In this document: piece after piece, positions 1 through 11,816 of the stretch
How the letters are laid out: each line of letters begins with the position of its first letter
How positions within the stretch are numbered: the first letter of the stretch is position 1
From: Tretioscincus oriximinensis
Taxonomy: Eukaryota > Chordata > Lepidosauria > Squamata > Gymnophthalmidae
Assembly (NCBI GenBank): GCA_022410635.1
Contig: JAJVDF010000221.1
Location: 1,198,096 to 1,262,095, forward strand
Direction of reading: 5' to 3'
DNA: 64,000 nucleotides
Made by a program: the position numbers and the translations under genes
Notes under the pieces: model-generated
Told to the model about the DNA's origin: nothing
The model's database searches: none
The model's input: the letters and a program-made list of their open reading frames with translations, nothing else

Positions 1-387
1 CCCCTCCCTCCACCCGTGGAGGACTATCCTCGGTGCAAGAGGATGTCGGCACATCTTCTAAGGAAGGGGTCCCCACTAAGGGAAGCTGTCCCTCTTCCTC
101 GCTCTGATGTCCTCTCTGCCTGAAACCCCCATTCTCCAAGGCAGCTGGAGGGCTGCATTCCCGGGAGTGGGATGCTCCTACGGCATCCCTGGAGGTCTCG
201 TCCTGATGCCTATTCCTGTCTCTCTGCTTCTCCAGGTCAGCAACCTTGGCCTCAAGGGAAAAAACACGTCCCCTGAGAGCCAGGAGCTCCTTGCACCGAA
301 CACACACCCATGACTTCTCACCAGCAGNTAGATAGTCATACATCTGACACTCAGTGCAAAACACTGGAAAGCCCCCCTCCCGCTGCA
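1..387 (-). mobile_element. LINE ORF1-like fragment (zinc motif plus coiled coil), continues off the left edge
   Basis: Read on the minus strand from about 387 down to 1, one frame stays open for roughly 128 codons with no stop (one codon contains an N). Near its start it has a paired-cysteine motif, FCTECQMYDYL, then SWVCVRCKELL. That is C-x2-C, a spacer of about 17 residues, then C-x2-C. A charged heptad-like stretch follows (RVFSLEAKVADLEKQRDR), then a Ser/Pro/Glu-rich tail. There is no ATG between the upstream stop (near 390) and the cysteine motif, so the true start is lost or lies in another frame. A zinc motif followed by a coiled coil is typical of ORF1 proteins of CR1/L2-group LINEs, which bind element RNA. 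The family name is inferred from architecture only; a host zinc-finger exon is the alternative. GC content is clearly above the neighbouring DNA. Confidence 0.5.
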
Positions 388-599
388 ATTAGCCCACAGA
401 TGTGTACTGTTACCCTTCCGTCTGTGGTCAGGTATACCACTTGTAGTATAGTTGTGAACCATTTGGAAGACAGCATACTTTTGCTACAGTATCTGCTCCC
501 TGGCCTGTTCTTGTGTGGGTGGGATAGACTTCCCAGTAAGTCAGGCCACTGAATGGAAAAAAAGTGAAGTATGGCCTGCACTGTCCACCAGTCTAGGAT

Positions 600-3329
600 G
601 GAAAGAGCCTAAATGTTTCCCATATATGAACTTTTTAGAGCTATAAAAGCCTTCCATTTTGAATCACTTAATAAGTATTCTAAACAACCCCCAACAGTGA
701 TTACACTGTCTATATACTTATTATGTAAATTAAGAAATAACAAGACATTTGCAGGAAAGGAAAATCATGTCTTGTTAAAATTCTCTTCACATACNTTTAT
801 CACTTCACACTCATTTATCACTTTGCCAGTTCTTATCTTAATAGATTTCAAGTTTAGGGGGAACTAATTTTAATAAAAACAGCTCACTGATCGGAATATA
901 TCGAAACTACTTCCACTCTACACGTCTCTAGCTGAATCTAGATATCACTTATTGGGTGGGTTCTCACTGGAGGAAAACAACTGGTGTGAATCCTGTGTGA
1001 AACCTAAGTGTCAATGTGTTTCCTTTTAATCCAAATTCAAACTGGTTTGGCACTTAAATGGACTCGCAACAGCTGGGTCTTTGGGGGCTTTCCCCCCAAA
1101 GAACTGGGTTAAAAGTAGGTTTTCTTCATTCTGATTTTTTCTGCTCTTGCTACATTTTACAGGCTGTTTGTTGTACATGGCTTGTGCGAGGAGGGAAAAG
1201 NGGAGGGCTGCATATTCTCCTCTGGCCAATAGGAACTATGGGTATTCCTCTCTAATTATTACATATTTTTCACAAATTATTTGGATTTTTCCCTTTCCTG
1301 ATTTTGAATTGAGTCTCTATTCTTCCCTCCCAAAATAGTCATTGTGGGCTCATTAGAGCCAACCAAGAGGACTCTTTGTAGGTGGAGACACCCACTTTGG
1401 GGGAGGTGAAAGGGAAGGCTGGAGAAAGTGCAGCAGTTAAAGCTTGGATCTGTCAAGTTTTTTGAATATCTGCCATGCTGTCACTGCTGCCAAACACAAA
1501 CAGGGCTTTGTTTCCAAGATTTAAATTGTTGGAAATATTGGCCTTTGGANAATAAACGGGCGATAATCAGAAAGGAAAGGATTCTACTTTCCTGCCCTTT
1601 CTAGATATTACAGGGAAGTTGCAAAAGGCCGGTTGAGGGTGTATATATGAAGGGTTTAAAGACTGGAATCAGTACCCGCTCCCTCATACACACTCTTTGG
1701 AAACTCACCCAACTAGCTATTGAGCAGGGAAGAGTTTCTAGCACTCCTTTTCCTCTCCCCAGATGTGGATGAATCCTCACAAAAATAATCTGCTGTCGTC
1801 TCACAGGCCAAAGAAACAGGATTCAGTTCCAGAAGTGGACTGAGATAAGAGAAAATCCAAATAATTTTTCTCTATAGTCCATTTCTGTCAGGGCCTGTAG
1901 GGTCTGTGCTGACCTGAAAGGTTTCAATTTACTCATCAAAAACCATGACTTCAACATCCTCAAAAAGACTTTACTGGCCAGCTCCACATACACAATAACT
2001 TATCTGTCATCACAGCAATTTCTTGAACCCAATATGCTTTTATACACTTAACCAAGTAACATGTAATCATTGCACCTGCTTTTCCTGCCTTGTTGGGAGT
2101 TCTGGGTAAACTTTCCTTTGAAATGTTCAGGGCAGGTTATCTAGAGTTCAAATCCTCAATAGTTGGCATATGTCCCTAACTGACCTTCCTTCCAAAAGTA
2201 CCATCTAGGGTTACCAAGTTCAGATAATCCGTGGCAGGAATGCCTTCCTGACAATTCTGTTTCACACTGCAGAAAAACTTTTCAGGCTTGTAGGCACATT
2301 TCCAGAAGATAAGCACAAAGGGTCATGGCCATATCCTTTTCATCTCACAAAACTTGTAGCAAGATGTGTTTCATGAAATGATCACCAGAGTAGCACACTT
2401 GACAGTGGAAAAAGACTCATCAATTTACATAGAACTTATGCATATGATACCCACTTCAATCTGATTTCCAGAGCTCCTTTTCATATGTTGTGCACAAATT
2501 GTGCATGAGAAACTTTCTCCTACAGTTTATTGGTAGGCGTGAACAATCCCCTAAACAGCTACTTCCGGAATTATAATAAAGCTATAGAATTAGATTTATT
2601 ACATAGTAACAGTAATAATAATGTGGTACATCTTGGCCTTTATCCAAAATGTCTAGCAAAAGGTGCCCATCCACTTTGTCTATGAAAGCTTATATGATCA
2701 ATTCTTTACTGGTTAGTTTCTAAAGTGCTATGAGACCCCAAACATGATTACTTTTCTGTGATTCTTAAAGTTTCCAAGTTAAAAATAAATAAACAATACT
2801 TTTAAAATGAACATATAACTGTTTAAAGAAAGAAAGTGTGTGCGGGAGAGGCTGCTTCCACATAAGATTATCCTACTGGGATAATCATGATGCCTTCACC
2901 ATACAGTCAANGGAGCTTAAACTTTCCCCCACAGGATCCACCTGGGAAAAACCTCCTTTTTTGCAAAAGGAGAAGCTCCTGATGTTTTCTGAAATCAGTA
3001 CAAAGTACCTCTCCTTCCAAGGGGAAGCTGCCTGGAGCCCTGCTAGAACACACCAGCCAGTCTTCTCTTACCAGCTTTGTGTGGATTTTTAAGATAATAT
3101 GCACAGACAGGGGATTGGGTTATGCAAGGGTTTAAACCCTATTTCAGATTTTACCCTGCANTGTGGAAGTGACTAGAGAAAAAGAGAAAAAGNAAAAATA
3201 TTAAAATATGTTTAAATGATCACTATATCAAGGAGTGGCAGATATACACTCTTTGCAGCTATTGTAATAGTATTTCCAGCCTGTGCTTTGAGTCTAGCAG
3301 GCCAGCCAATTGAATTGAATGTGATTCAA
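600..3329. other. AT-rich stretch with no supported gene
   Basis: Only short, unrelated open frames occur here, none with a recognisable domain. Several single N positions (795, 1201, 1550, 2911, 3162, 3193) mark unresolved bases or contig joins. I see no clear repeat boundary, tail or terminal inverted repeat. Confidence 0.5.
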
Positions 3330-3803
3330 ACTCACATTTGATTATTTTTTCTTCCAGAGCTTTTTGGTGCCTACCAAATCTTTCCCCATTCGAGTGTTAC
3401 TCAAATAATATTGCACTTTGTTGGCAAACATGTTTCCAACTTTTATTTTAGAAATCATATGTTCAAATCCTCAGGTTCTCTACACTTTGTCTTTGAAATG
3501 GAACATTCACATTATTACATCCTTTGTTTTTCTGTTTGTTTCCCTTTTCCTCTTTTCTGAGTCCCCTTTTTGGACTTGAGTATTTATTGAAAACATTCCC
3601 ATAATACCAGCTTCTTTTTTCCAAAGATGAATTTCTTGCTTTTTATTTTTTTCTGAAACCAGATATTCTTGTCCTCTAATTTTTTATGCTTGTTTTCTAA
3701 ATTCAATTTTCAAACATTAATATTGTTTCCAGTGTTTTTAGTCAAATATTCTAGTTCCTAATAGTTTCTACCTCCTCCATCACATTTGTTATAACAAGCA
3801 AGT

Positions 3804-3843
3804 CTGTTCTTGGAAGGAGATGCCTGTTCTTGGAAGGAGATGT
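3804..3843. repeat. 20-bp tandem duplication
   Basis: The unit CTGTTCTTGGAAGGAGATGC at 3804-3823 is repeated at 3824-3843 with a single difference in the last base. It is a local two-copy duplication inside T-rich DNA, with no sign of function. Confidence 0.85.
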
Positions 3844-4009
3844 CCTTGTAGCTCAACGAGGACAGTTGTATGCTATATTTATTCTCACAGCTTTCCATTC
3901 CACTCTTTTTTGGGATGGTGCCTTTTTATCTTAGGCAGAAGGCAACAGGAGAGCAACTGCATGCGATGGAAACACCCCACTGGCATCTTTTCTCTATTAG
4001 AGTATGTAT

Positions 4010-4085
4010 TAGATAGATGAAAAATAGATGATAGATGATAAATGAATTAATGACAGACAGACAGACAGAGAGGAAAAACAGACAG
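4010..4085. repeat. GATA/GACA-type microsatellite
   Basis: Degenerate GATA/GATGATA units are followed by a run of GACA units, then an isolated GACAGAC. It is a short imperfect tetranucleotide repeat. The surrounding 3.3-5.5 kb DNA is T-rich and unclassified. Its long T/A-biased character would fit an old antisense LINE 3' region, but no diagnostic motif supports that. Confidence 0.7.
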
Positions 4086-5576
4086 ACTTTGTTTCATCAC
4101 ATTATAGAGTTGGGGCTTCTAGGGCTGCTCAGTTCCAGTGCAGCGCCCATGTGAGTGTGATGCATCAGCAGTAGTAAGTTTGCCCCAGGAATTTGGGAAT
4201 TCTTTGGCTTTTTTTTTCTTCAGTAACGTTTTTTATTTCATCTTTTACATTTTCACAACTCATTATATAATACTATCTTGATAATTTTTTCGAATTGTCT
4301 TCCAACCCTCCTACCTCCCTTCCTGGGTAACAGTTTTTCTTCTATAAAGTACATTCTCCTGGGAATATCACATAGAAAAAATAATCAATTGTAGTAATCA
4401 TCTGCTTTAACCCAGCTTCAACTTCTGATCACCTGTCAACATTCCAAGGCACAAACATATTCCAAGGCAAGAACTCTCTGGATGATTAACTTTGGCCAAC
4501 AAATACACTGCAGAACTTTGGACTCAGTATTTGCTTGCACTTAAGCTTTTGTTCACAACATGCAACCAGGAGATTATGGGATTAATCTTTTGACCACCAA
4601 CCTTTGGACCTAGCTAACCAGAAACTCTTCTTGTATTAGTCGGTGTTATTGGGTTAGTCTTTGGTCAACAATCTTTGGATACTGGTAGTCAGCAGATTCT
4701 CTTGTATTAATTTAACCTGTGTGCTGACTTGTTAGAAAGACTGGTATATAGTCTGTCTATTTTTGGAAAAGAAGCAAGGCAGCACTTTTCCCAAACCCCA
4801 AACAGCAACCTGCCAGGAACACAGATTAGTGGGAGATGGTGTCCTCCCAAAGTGTAGCACTCCTAGCCAAGGGAGTCACTATAAACATTTTTTCATTTTC
4901 ACTCCTTTGTTTATTTTCTAAATATACTTTTGCTATTCTCCATTTTTGTTCACGCACTCTAATCTTATCCATATTATTTTCATTATTAATCCCACAATTT
5001 GATATTTCTACTTCTAACATGTTAGAATAGTTATACCATTTACTGTATAATTTATCCATTTAGACTTATCTTTCCATCCTTCTGTTAAAACTATTTGTGC
5101 ACATGCTATTTATTTGCTCAAGTGATTGGAAATTATTCAAATCTGCATGCATTACTGTTATTCTGTTATACTTACTTGTGTGTTTAATGTAATGTTTATT
5201 TCCTCTTGAACCTTTTCCCATTATTCACGTATCTTTTCACACACCCAAACCATATGGAAAGAAATGTGCCAATTGTGCTGGGGTTCTCTACCATTTATGT
5301 ATAATCTTCCTTCTCGTTTATTTCAAGCTATTATACTTTTCTAATATTCCTTATTTCATTTTTATATCTTCTCTTTCCACTCTCATATCCATGCTCCATG
5401 TCCAATATAATTCCTCTATTCCTCATTGCCATCCTCCATTATCCTATTTTCCCATGACACACCATAAATCCGGAATATGATGGCAACTCTACCATATCAA
5501 GACATACAGAAACACAGAAAAAGCAGTAGAAACAAAAGTAACACATACAACAACCTGAATCCCCTAAGGACTATGA

Positions 5577-5757
5577 TCCTTTATGCTCAGCCTTATTCTG
5601 GGCTTTATTTCAGAATAAGAGCCACCCATCCACATGTCAGCATAGATTTAAGACAGTGTCCAATTGAGGCCTGCCATAGTCTACTTTACATGGGGATGGC
5701 AGGCTCCTATTCAAAGATACAACAGAGAATAAGGATCAGCGAGGAAAGGGTCTTTTA
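5577..5757. mobile_element. Palindromic MITE-like element, family P1, copy 1
   Basis: A degraded long inverted repeat. The left part contains CAGCCTTATTCTGGG and a block reading CCATCCACATG. The middle carries GGCCTGCCATAGTC. The right part contains GGATGGCAGGCTCC and GAGAATAAGGATCAG, the near complement of the left end. The same set of words occurs at about 11.87, 27.1, 30.7 and 58.5/59.1 kb, so this is a dispersed family. It has no coding capacity. Imperfect ends prevent calling a target duplication or a superfamily; hAT-like is a guess. Confidence 0.6.
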
Positions 5758-6834
5758 GGGTTAGACAACAGTAATATAACTGCAAAAAATAATTCAGTAA
5801 AGTTTCTTTCAGTTTTCAAAGCTTGAGCTCCTCTTCTCCCTTTTCCGAGTTCCACATCGCCTTGTGAATATAACTTGCAAATCAGTTATGGAAATTAACC
5901 CTCCCACCCTGGGTGAAGTAAATAAGAACCACCACTGTTCTTTGATTCACTCACTCACTGTGGAAGGTCTCACACAGGTCCAATTACAACACAAGATTCA
6001 TGTGCTCCTTTCTCTTGAATATAGTGTGTACTGGATATAGAATTAGGAAGGCATTTCACAGAAACAGCAGGAAATTTGGAGCCCTGGCCTGCTACAGCCT
6101 TGAAAGAGGTGTACAGTGGCAGATTGAGTAGAGAATAATAAACTACTCCTTTTCTCAGAAAGTAGCTTATTTGCAGTTTTATTTAAAAATAACACTGTTG
6201 AGATCTCTGCCAAAACAAGGCAGTAATTAACATATTCTGAAATTCCTTCATTCCAAGCAGGTTTTAATTGTCTATCTTCTATGTCCCATTATTTATTCCA
6301 GTTAGCACAATTTGAAGTCTCAAGAAAGTTAACAATGTTTGTGATGAAGAAAGAATTCTTGCAAAATGGTGGATTTCCAGGGCAATATTACAGATCAGTC
6401 TTTCTGGGAATGGGTGTAAGGGCACAGGTTTATCAGTATGGCTTCTTAATAATACTCAAATTTTAATTCAACAACCTATACTTTCAATTATATATAATAT
6501 GAATCACATGCTTATGCTCAAATTATATGATTTTTATCCGAAAACAATTGATACATGATATGTACTGGGACTGTACAAACAAATTAGTAGCAGTGAATTA
6601 TAATTCACTATGGATTATTTTTTAAAAAATGGCCAGACAAATGATGGAGTATCTTAACAAAATCAAGACCAGTAAAGATGATGATTTTGCAAAAATTCTT
6701 ATATTTTTGTAAATGTTTCTAGATTTTATCCTCTAGCAAATGTTCAAAAATTTGGAAAATGAAATAAAAANCTGGTTCATCTGTATATTACTACTCTGTG
6801 TTATGGTGATTGGTACCCTACACAATGCTGAGTG

Positions 6835-7525
6835 CTCAAAATTACTGTCCATCACCTCAAACAGACGTTACTAGACAGGGTGCACAAACCCCACCTGTAC
6901 CCCGTCAAGAGAGAGCAGGATTGCTCGTGGCCTGGGCTGGGAGATCTGTGCCTTCTCAAGCAATGGCTGAATCCAGGACCTCCCAAGCAGTCATCTGACC
7001 CTGCTTGCTGGATGGAATGAGCCCATCTAAGGCAGACGGCTNCAGGAGCCCCTGGAGCAAGGTGGAGACTTCGCTGGGAGAAGAAAGGAACCCCGGCCCA
7101 CCCACATGGGGTGAGTCCTGGCTTCAGCTGTGTAGGCTGGCTCATGAAACAGGGCCAGGCTAGTCAAAGCAAGCATTGAAGTCAGCCTTGATGCAGGAGA
7201 AAACAGCATAGCACTATGTTGGTGTCTGGCCAGCTTGCCACTGAGCCTGGCTGGCAGAACTCGGGACTGGCCCCATGGATGTCACCCATGCTTCGCTCCT
7301 TCTCTCAACAGGTTTGCTGCCTCACCCAGGGGCTTTTGCAACTGTCCATTTGCTCCCTTGTCCTTCCTGTTTTAGCCGCCACCAAGCAACAGCCCTGCCT
7401 CCCCCCACTGCCAATTTGTCCACCTTCCCATGAATCAGCCAAGGCCAAGAGGACTAGCTTCCCTCTGTTGACCCCAAGCCCGCATTGCAGGTTTTGCCAC
7501 TAGTGAATAATAAAAATAATAAAAT
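6835..7525 (+). repeat. GC-rich repeat-like block ending in an AATAAA-type tail
   Basis: This block is markedly richer in G and C than either flank and ends abruptly in TAGTGAATAATAAAAATAAT, an A-rich short-unit tail of the kind left by retrotransposition. Several short frames are open on both strands (for example 7216-7503 plus) but show no domain, so I do not call a gene. The likeliest reading is a 5'-truncated retroelement or a processed copy of an unknown transcript, in plus orientation. A second copy elsewhere in the genome would settle this; none is visible in this window. Confidence 0.4.
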
Positions 7526-7856
7526 TCCAAACAAATGTTATTTTCCCCACTTCAGAAAGCAGGATAGGGTATTTTACTTTTTAAAGTAATATTTTGAAAC
7601 ACTCAAGATCTTAAGGATGATAGATTTAGAATTCAATTTGAATCAAAAGGTGGTTAGAATTGAGCAAACCCACAGCGAAGCAACCTCTATAATGGCAATA
7701 AATTTAATTGGAGAGGGTAATATGGCTAATTATTTAAAGCAGTTTATTAATAAAAGCTTGCATCAAATCAGAGATCTATATGATGGATGGAAGAAACCAC
7801 AGATAAGGCAATTAGGACAGAATACTGAGGGATGCTAAATATGGCTCTATATATAT

Positions 7857-8086
7857 GGTTCATAACTCACAACAAATACCCCACCCAGTCACTTTTCAAA
7901 TTTGTCTTCCCACATACAGGTTTTAACCATATATACACACTGCTCAAAACAATTAAGGGAACACTTTAACATACACTATTATGTTAAAGCGTTCCCTTAA
8001 CCACATATGATTAAAACCTGTATGTGGGAAGACAAACAGAAATTTGAAAAGTGACTGGGTGGGGTATTTGTTGTGAGTTATGAACC
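7857..8086. mobile_element. 230-bp palindrome enclosing a Tc1-like terminal hairpin
   Basis: The outer arms, about 7857-7932 and 8007-8086, are near-perfect reverse complements: GGTTCATAACTCACAACAAA on the left mirrors TTTGTTGTGAGTTATGAACC on the right. The only gross difference is an extra ACAGA-like insertion in the right arm. Inside lies a second inverted repeat, TTAAGGGAACACTTTAACAT at 7953-7972 against ATGTTAAAGCGTTCCCTTAA at 7981-8000. It is preceded by CTGCTCAAAACAA, the terminus also seen in the TA-flanked hairpin at 27211. The right inner terminus is truncated. It is best read as a palindromic non-autonomous DNA element built around a Tc1/mariner-type end. It has no coding capacity. 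Confidence 0.7.
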
Positions 8087-8089
8087 AGA

Positions 8090-9180
8090 AGGAATAAGTA
8101 GGATGGTTTGTCCATCAAAGTCTTTAGGAACTAAAACATTTGTCATAATGATCATGGGGCAATTTTGGTATGATCACATGAAGCACCAGTGTGGTCAAAA
8201 CCCATCACATATCACTGTCAAGAATGATCCTATATTTTCTAACATATTTTCCATGCCATATGAATTTACACTAATTTGTTTCAGAGGCACTTATTTAACN
8301 AGGGAACAGTTTGCACATGTGCACTCTCCTACACCTCAGGCATAGTTTGAAAAGGTGTTTTTTGTTATGCTGAAAAAGCATTCTGCTGAAGACTCCAATT
8401 GTAGAAGAACCAATGGAAATTACGGTATAAAAGATTGCATAAGAAATTATTCTAAGAAAACATGGTGCAAAATGNATTTGCTCATCATCGTACTTATTTG
8501 TTCAGTGTTTTATATTTGGATGGAATTGCCACTTTGAATATGAACATACTGCAGAGGAAGCTCACGGTCTGCCAAATACATTGAACAGATGCCGTAGGCT
8601 GAATTTAGACATCATGGTGCCATATCCATTTGTTGAAAGATGATTTTAAGACTCCAACAGATATAACAAGAAAGAGACCAAACCTTNTACTTCCTAGTCA
8701 AAAGCCCTTCTTTAATTTCCTTTCAGCAGTCGGAATGTTTTTGAATGAAACATGTGATGGAAGAACATGTGATGGGGATCCTTTCCATGCAACTGTGTCA
8801 GACTCATGTTTTAAAAGCAGGTCTGGGGTTGTCTTAGCTGCCATGAACTCATTAAAAGTAAGACCCAACTGATGTATTGAACTGAGTGGCTACAACTATT
8901 GTCTACACACTTTCATGAAGGTGCTGGGAGGCACATGAGGAGAGAGTCATAGGTTTTGCACTCTTCGGGTACTTTTAGTTTTTTTCATTTCTATGTCATC
9001 AGATGCCTTTTACTGGCACACTGATTACATTTATGATTAAAAAATGCCTAGATTCATCTGAAGTGCAGTATGCAACTGGGGTGAAAATTATTATCCTAAA
9101 ATCCCTCCCCAACTCCATGATTCAGTAAAGTTCCCAGACCTCCACATAACCTGCCAGTATGTTGTTATACTTTATGGCCC
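8090..9180. other. No gene seen
   Basis: AT-rich DNA with short chance open frames (8073-8345, 8355-8537, 8630-8872) that have no recognisable domain or codon pattern. I see no terminal repeats or tails. Confidence 0.45.
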
Positions 9181-9194
9181 TAAGAGTCACATTC

Positions 9195-9528
9195 TTATTC
9201 ACAACCCATGAAGCCTTTGGAATTTACTTCCAGAAGAGGTGGCANTAGCNAGCAGTCTGGATAGCTTTAAGACAGGATTAGACAAGTTCATGGAAGTCAG
9301 GGGTATAAATAGCTACTAGCATTGTTGGCTTGATACTTCCTTTGAGATGGAGCAACAGGTAATATTCCTGAAATGCCTTTTTCAGGGCATCAAGAACAGC
9401 TGAAGATTTTGCCTTCTTCTGTTCCACACTGCCCAGGTTCAATNGGTGGGCCTCTGTGTGAGACAGAATGCTGGACTAGATGGGCCTCGGCCCGATTCAG
9501 CAGGGCTCCTCTTATGTTCTTATGAATA
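9195..9528 (+). mobile_element. CR1 LINE 3' end, subfamily B (CTTATGTTCTTATG tail)
   Basis: The left part encodes a decayed end of the CR1 reverse-transcriptase ORF: a GIYFQKRW-like run, then AGTCTGGATAGCTTTAAGAC and GGATTAGACAAGTTCATGGA, corresponding to the SLDSFKTGLDKFMEx end seen in sister copies. A 3' UTR follows with GCTGGACTAGATGGGCCT and ends in CTCCTCTTATGTTCTTATGA. The copy is 5'-truncated, as usual for CR1, and contains frameshifts and three N positions (9245, 9250, 9444). Sister copies lie at 32.8, 55.5, 57.3, 58.1 and 60.2 kb. Confidence 0.85.
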
Positions 9529-9539
9529 CGCTGGTAAAA

Positions 9540-11045
9540 ATTTAAGCTTCAGTGGTCCCTTGCCAATGTACATTTAAGAGACTCAACACTCCAGTCTGCT
9601 GGAAGTCTCTATCAAGTGCTTCCTTCACACCTTTTTTTTATTGCTTTGACAACTTTTGTCTGATTTTATACATCAACTTTCTCAGACCCCTACTCTGCCA
9701 CTGAGCAACCATAGTGATGATTAATTTTTCTCCACAGAATAATAGTATAATGCATCTGTTTGCTCTTCTTTTATGTTGCTATCACTGACGTACCTTAGGA
9801 AGTAAGCGGGAATTAACAAGAACAGATGAAAAAAGCACTTGCAGCATATGGTCAGATTTGAATTATCATTTCATTCAGCCAACAGTTTTACAGTTTTCCA
9901 ATCTTTCTTTAACAAAAGACAAACTACTGTTTGAACTATAATCCTCANTTCAAAAAGCTTCATTCGTGGATTAAGACAGAATCGATCTAATGGGTCCCAT
10001 CCCAATGTACAAAGTTATTTTTCAGCAAACTGTTAATCATGTCTTTAGATGCAATCAGACGAACATAAAAGAGACTCTCTCTTAGTACCGTAAATCAAAG
10101 TTTATAATAACACACATACCTGTATTAGCCTTGCCTTGAAATTTCAGAAAAGTTGTATCTGTAATATCCAGGATTTCATAGTTTTGAATACATCTAAGCT
10201 AGGTGGGGCAGAAAATCAGATAGTCAAAGAGGCATGAGTTTCCCATTGAGTGGTACATCAGTAGCAAGCACCCATAATCAGGTAGATGTTGCCTATCTTG
10301 GATGTGCTTATAGGTTGCAGTGTAGAAAAATGAATTAAGGTTCTTAGCTCCTCTAAAATTAATTATTTGGAATACATTTTTGTGTACTTAAGAATGGAAT
10401 GCTTTTTCTTAAAAGGGCAATTGAAATAAAACACTATGATCACATCTTTAATGTTACCTGCAAACTATTGGGAATATTTATAGATTTTTATCTTGCATTT
10501 TGAGAATTTGTGATATCTGTACCAGTTATCAGTGCTCAGTTGTTCTTTTCCTCTGCCCGTCATATCTTGATTCTGCCAGGAGGTGACAGATAGGGTATTC
10601 TACAAAAGAGTTGGATTTCACACATGCCTGGATCTAAGGATGTGACCATGGGCAGCTGACTGATAGGTTGTGTTGACCAAATGCCATCACTAAAATCCAT
10701 GGATCAACTCTACAAAANCACTGATCGGCCCTGGTTACACCTGTTTTAATTCATCTTCAGTCTGCTTTCAGAATGGAAGAACACATCAGCAAAGTGAATC
10801 GTGATTTTCTTTCCACATTATCTAAACCAAAGGTGGGTTTTCTGATCTAGAGAATGCAGAAAGAAAATTGTTCCTCTCTTTGCTGACGTGTTTTGAAGCT
10901 CTCAAAGTAGACTGAAACTGGATTAAGATTCAGGTATGACCAGGGCCATGGTTGCCTCCATGCCAGCTGTGGCAGCACTGGATTAGAAGCTTCCAGGATA
11001 CTCATGCTTAGGATGGCTATTCTGCAGATGTGGCTGCTTCTTGCA
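9540..11045. other. No gene seen
   Basis: AT-rich, with no open frame of 60 codons or more and no recognisable repeat boundary. Single N positions at 9948 and 10718. Confidence 0.45.
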
Positions 11046-11050
11046 TATCT

Positions 11051-11120
11051 ATTATTCCCACATAAATTATCACCTAGTTGATTATGTTAATGCAAAATGA
11101 TAATTTTATGTGGGAATAAT
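11051..11120. repeat. Short inverted repeat able to form a pre-miRNA-like hairpin
   Basis: ATTATTCCCACATAAATTAT at 11051-11070 is mirrored by the arm ending GGGAATAAT at 11120, giving a stem of about 22 bp with one bulged base and a loop of about 25 nt. The size fits a small-RNA precursor or a very short MITE. No flanking TA or other target duplication is obvious and expression cannot be judged. Confidence 0.65.
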
Positions 11121-11816
11121 GGAATAATTTGTAATTTATAATTTAGAGAATCTAAAGACATTTGACACGAAAGCTTGCGTTGAAATACACTCTTCTAGTC
11201 ACTTGAGATGTTTTTAGTAGCTGCAACTATTGCAAATAAAATCTGCCAAATGCGCATCTAAAAATTCCTGTTAGCAGGTGTTCATGTTAAACAGGACTTT
11301 ATATTGGAGTAATTAGCATGTAAATTATCTTGTTGCCTAGAATAAGTAATCCAACACTTGTTGCCCTTGTAAATATGACGGTATAAATAAATCAATTTCA
11401 TGTTCTATTCTAAATTTCAATTCTTACACGACTGTCTAGTAAGGCACAAGGACCCTAGAAGCAAATTCTTCTGCTCTATCACAGAACAAATGAAGAATTA
11501 TTTTTAAAAATGAACAGATTTATTCTGCCATAAATGTTATTCTAGAATAGATTTTAACAGATGCATCAAAGGCGCATTATTCACGTTAGTTCTAAGTACC
11601 CAAAGTCATAACAATAATAAATTAAATATCCTTATAAATTGACATGAAGATACATCTGATCAAATCTTGAAGGAGGATAACATTTTCAAATTCTCTAGCT
11701 AGTAAATCATCTCAGTACAGGATGAAAGGAGAAACAACTCCAACAAAGGGANGTGCTGACTTAAACAGTAAGAACGGGAATCATCGATTTCTTAAAAGGA
11801 AACAACTCTTTATCAN

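Noticed and set aside
4360..4880. LTR insertion
   Set aside because: The composition changes and a CCTGCCAGGAACACAG segment looked LTR-like, but no TG...CA ends or duplication could be found.
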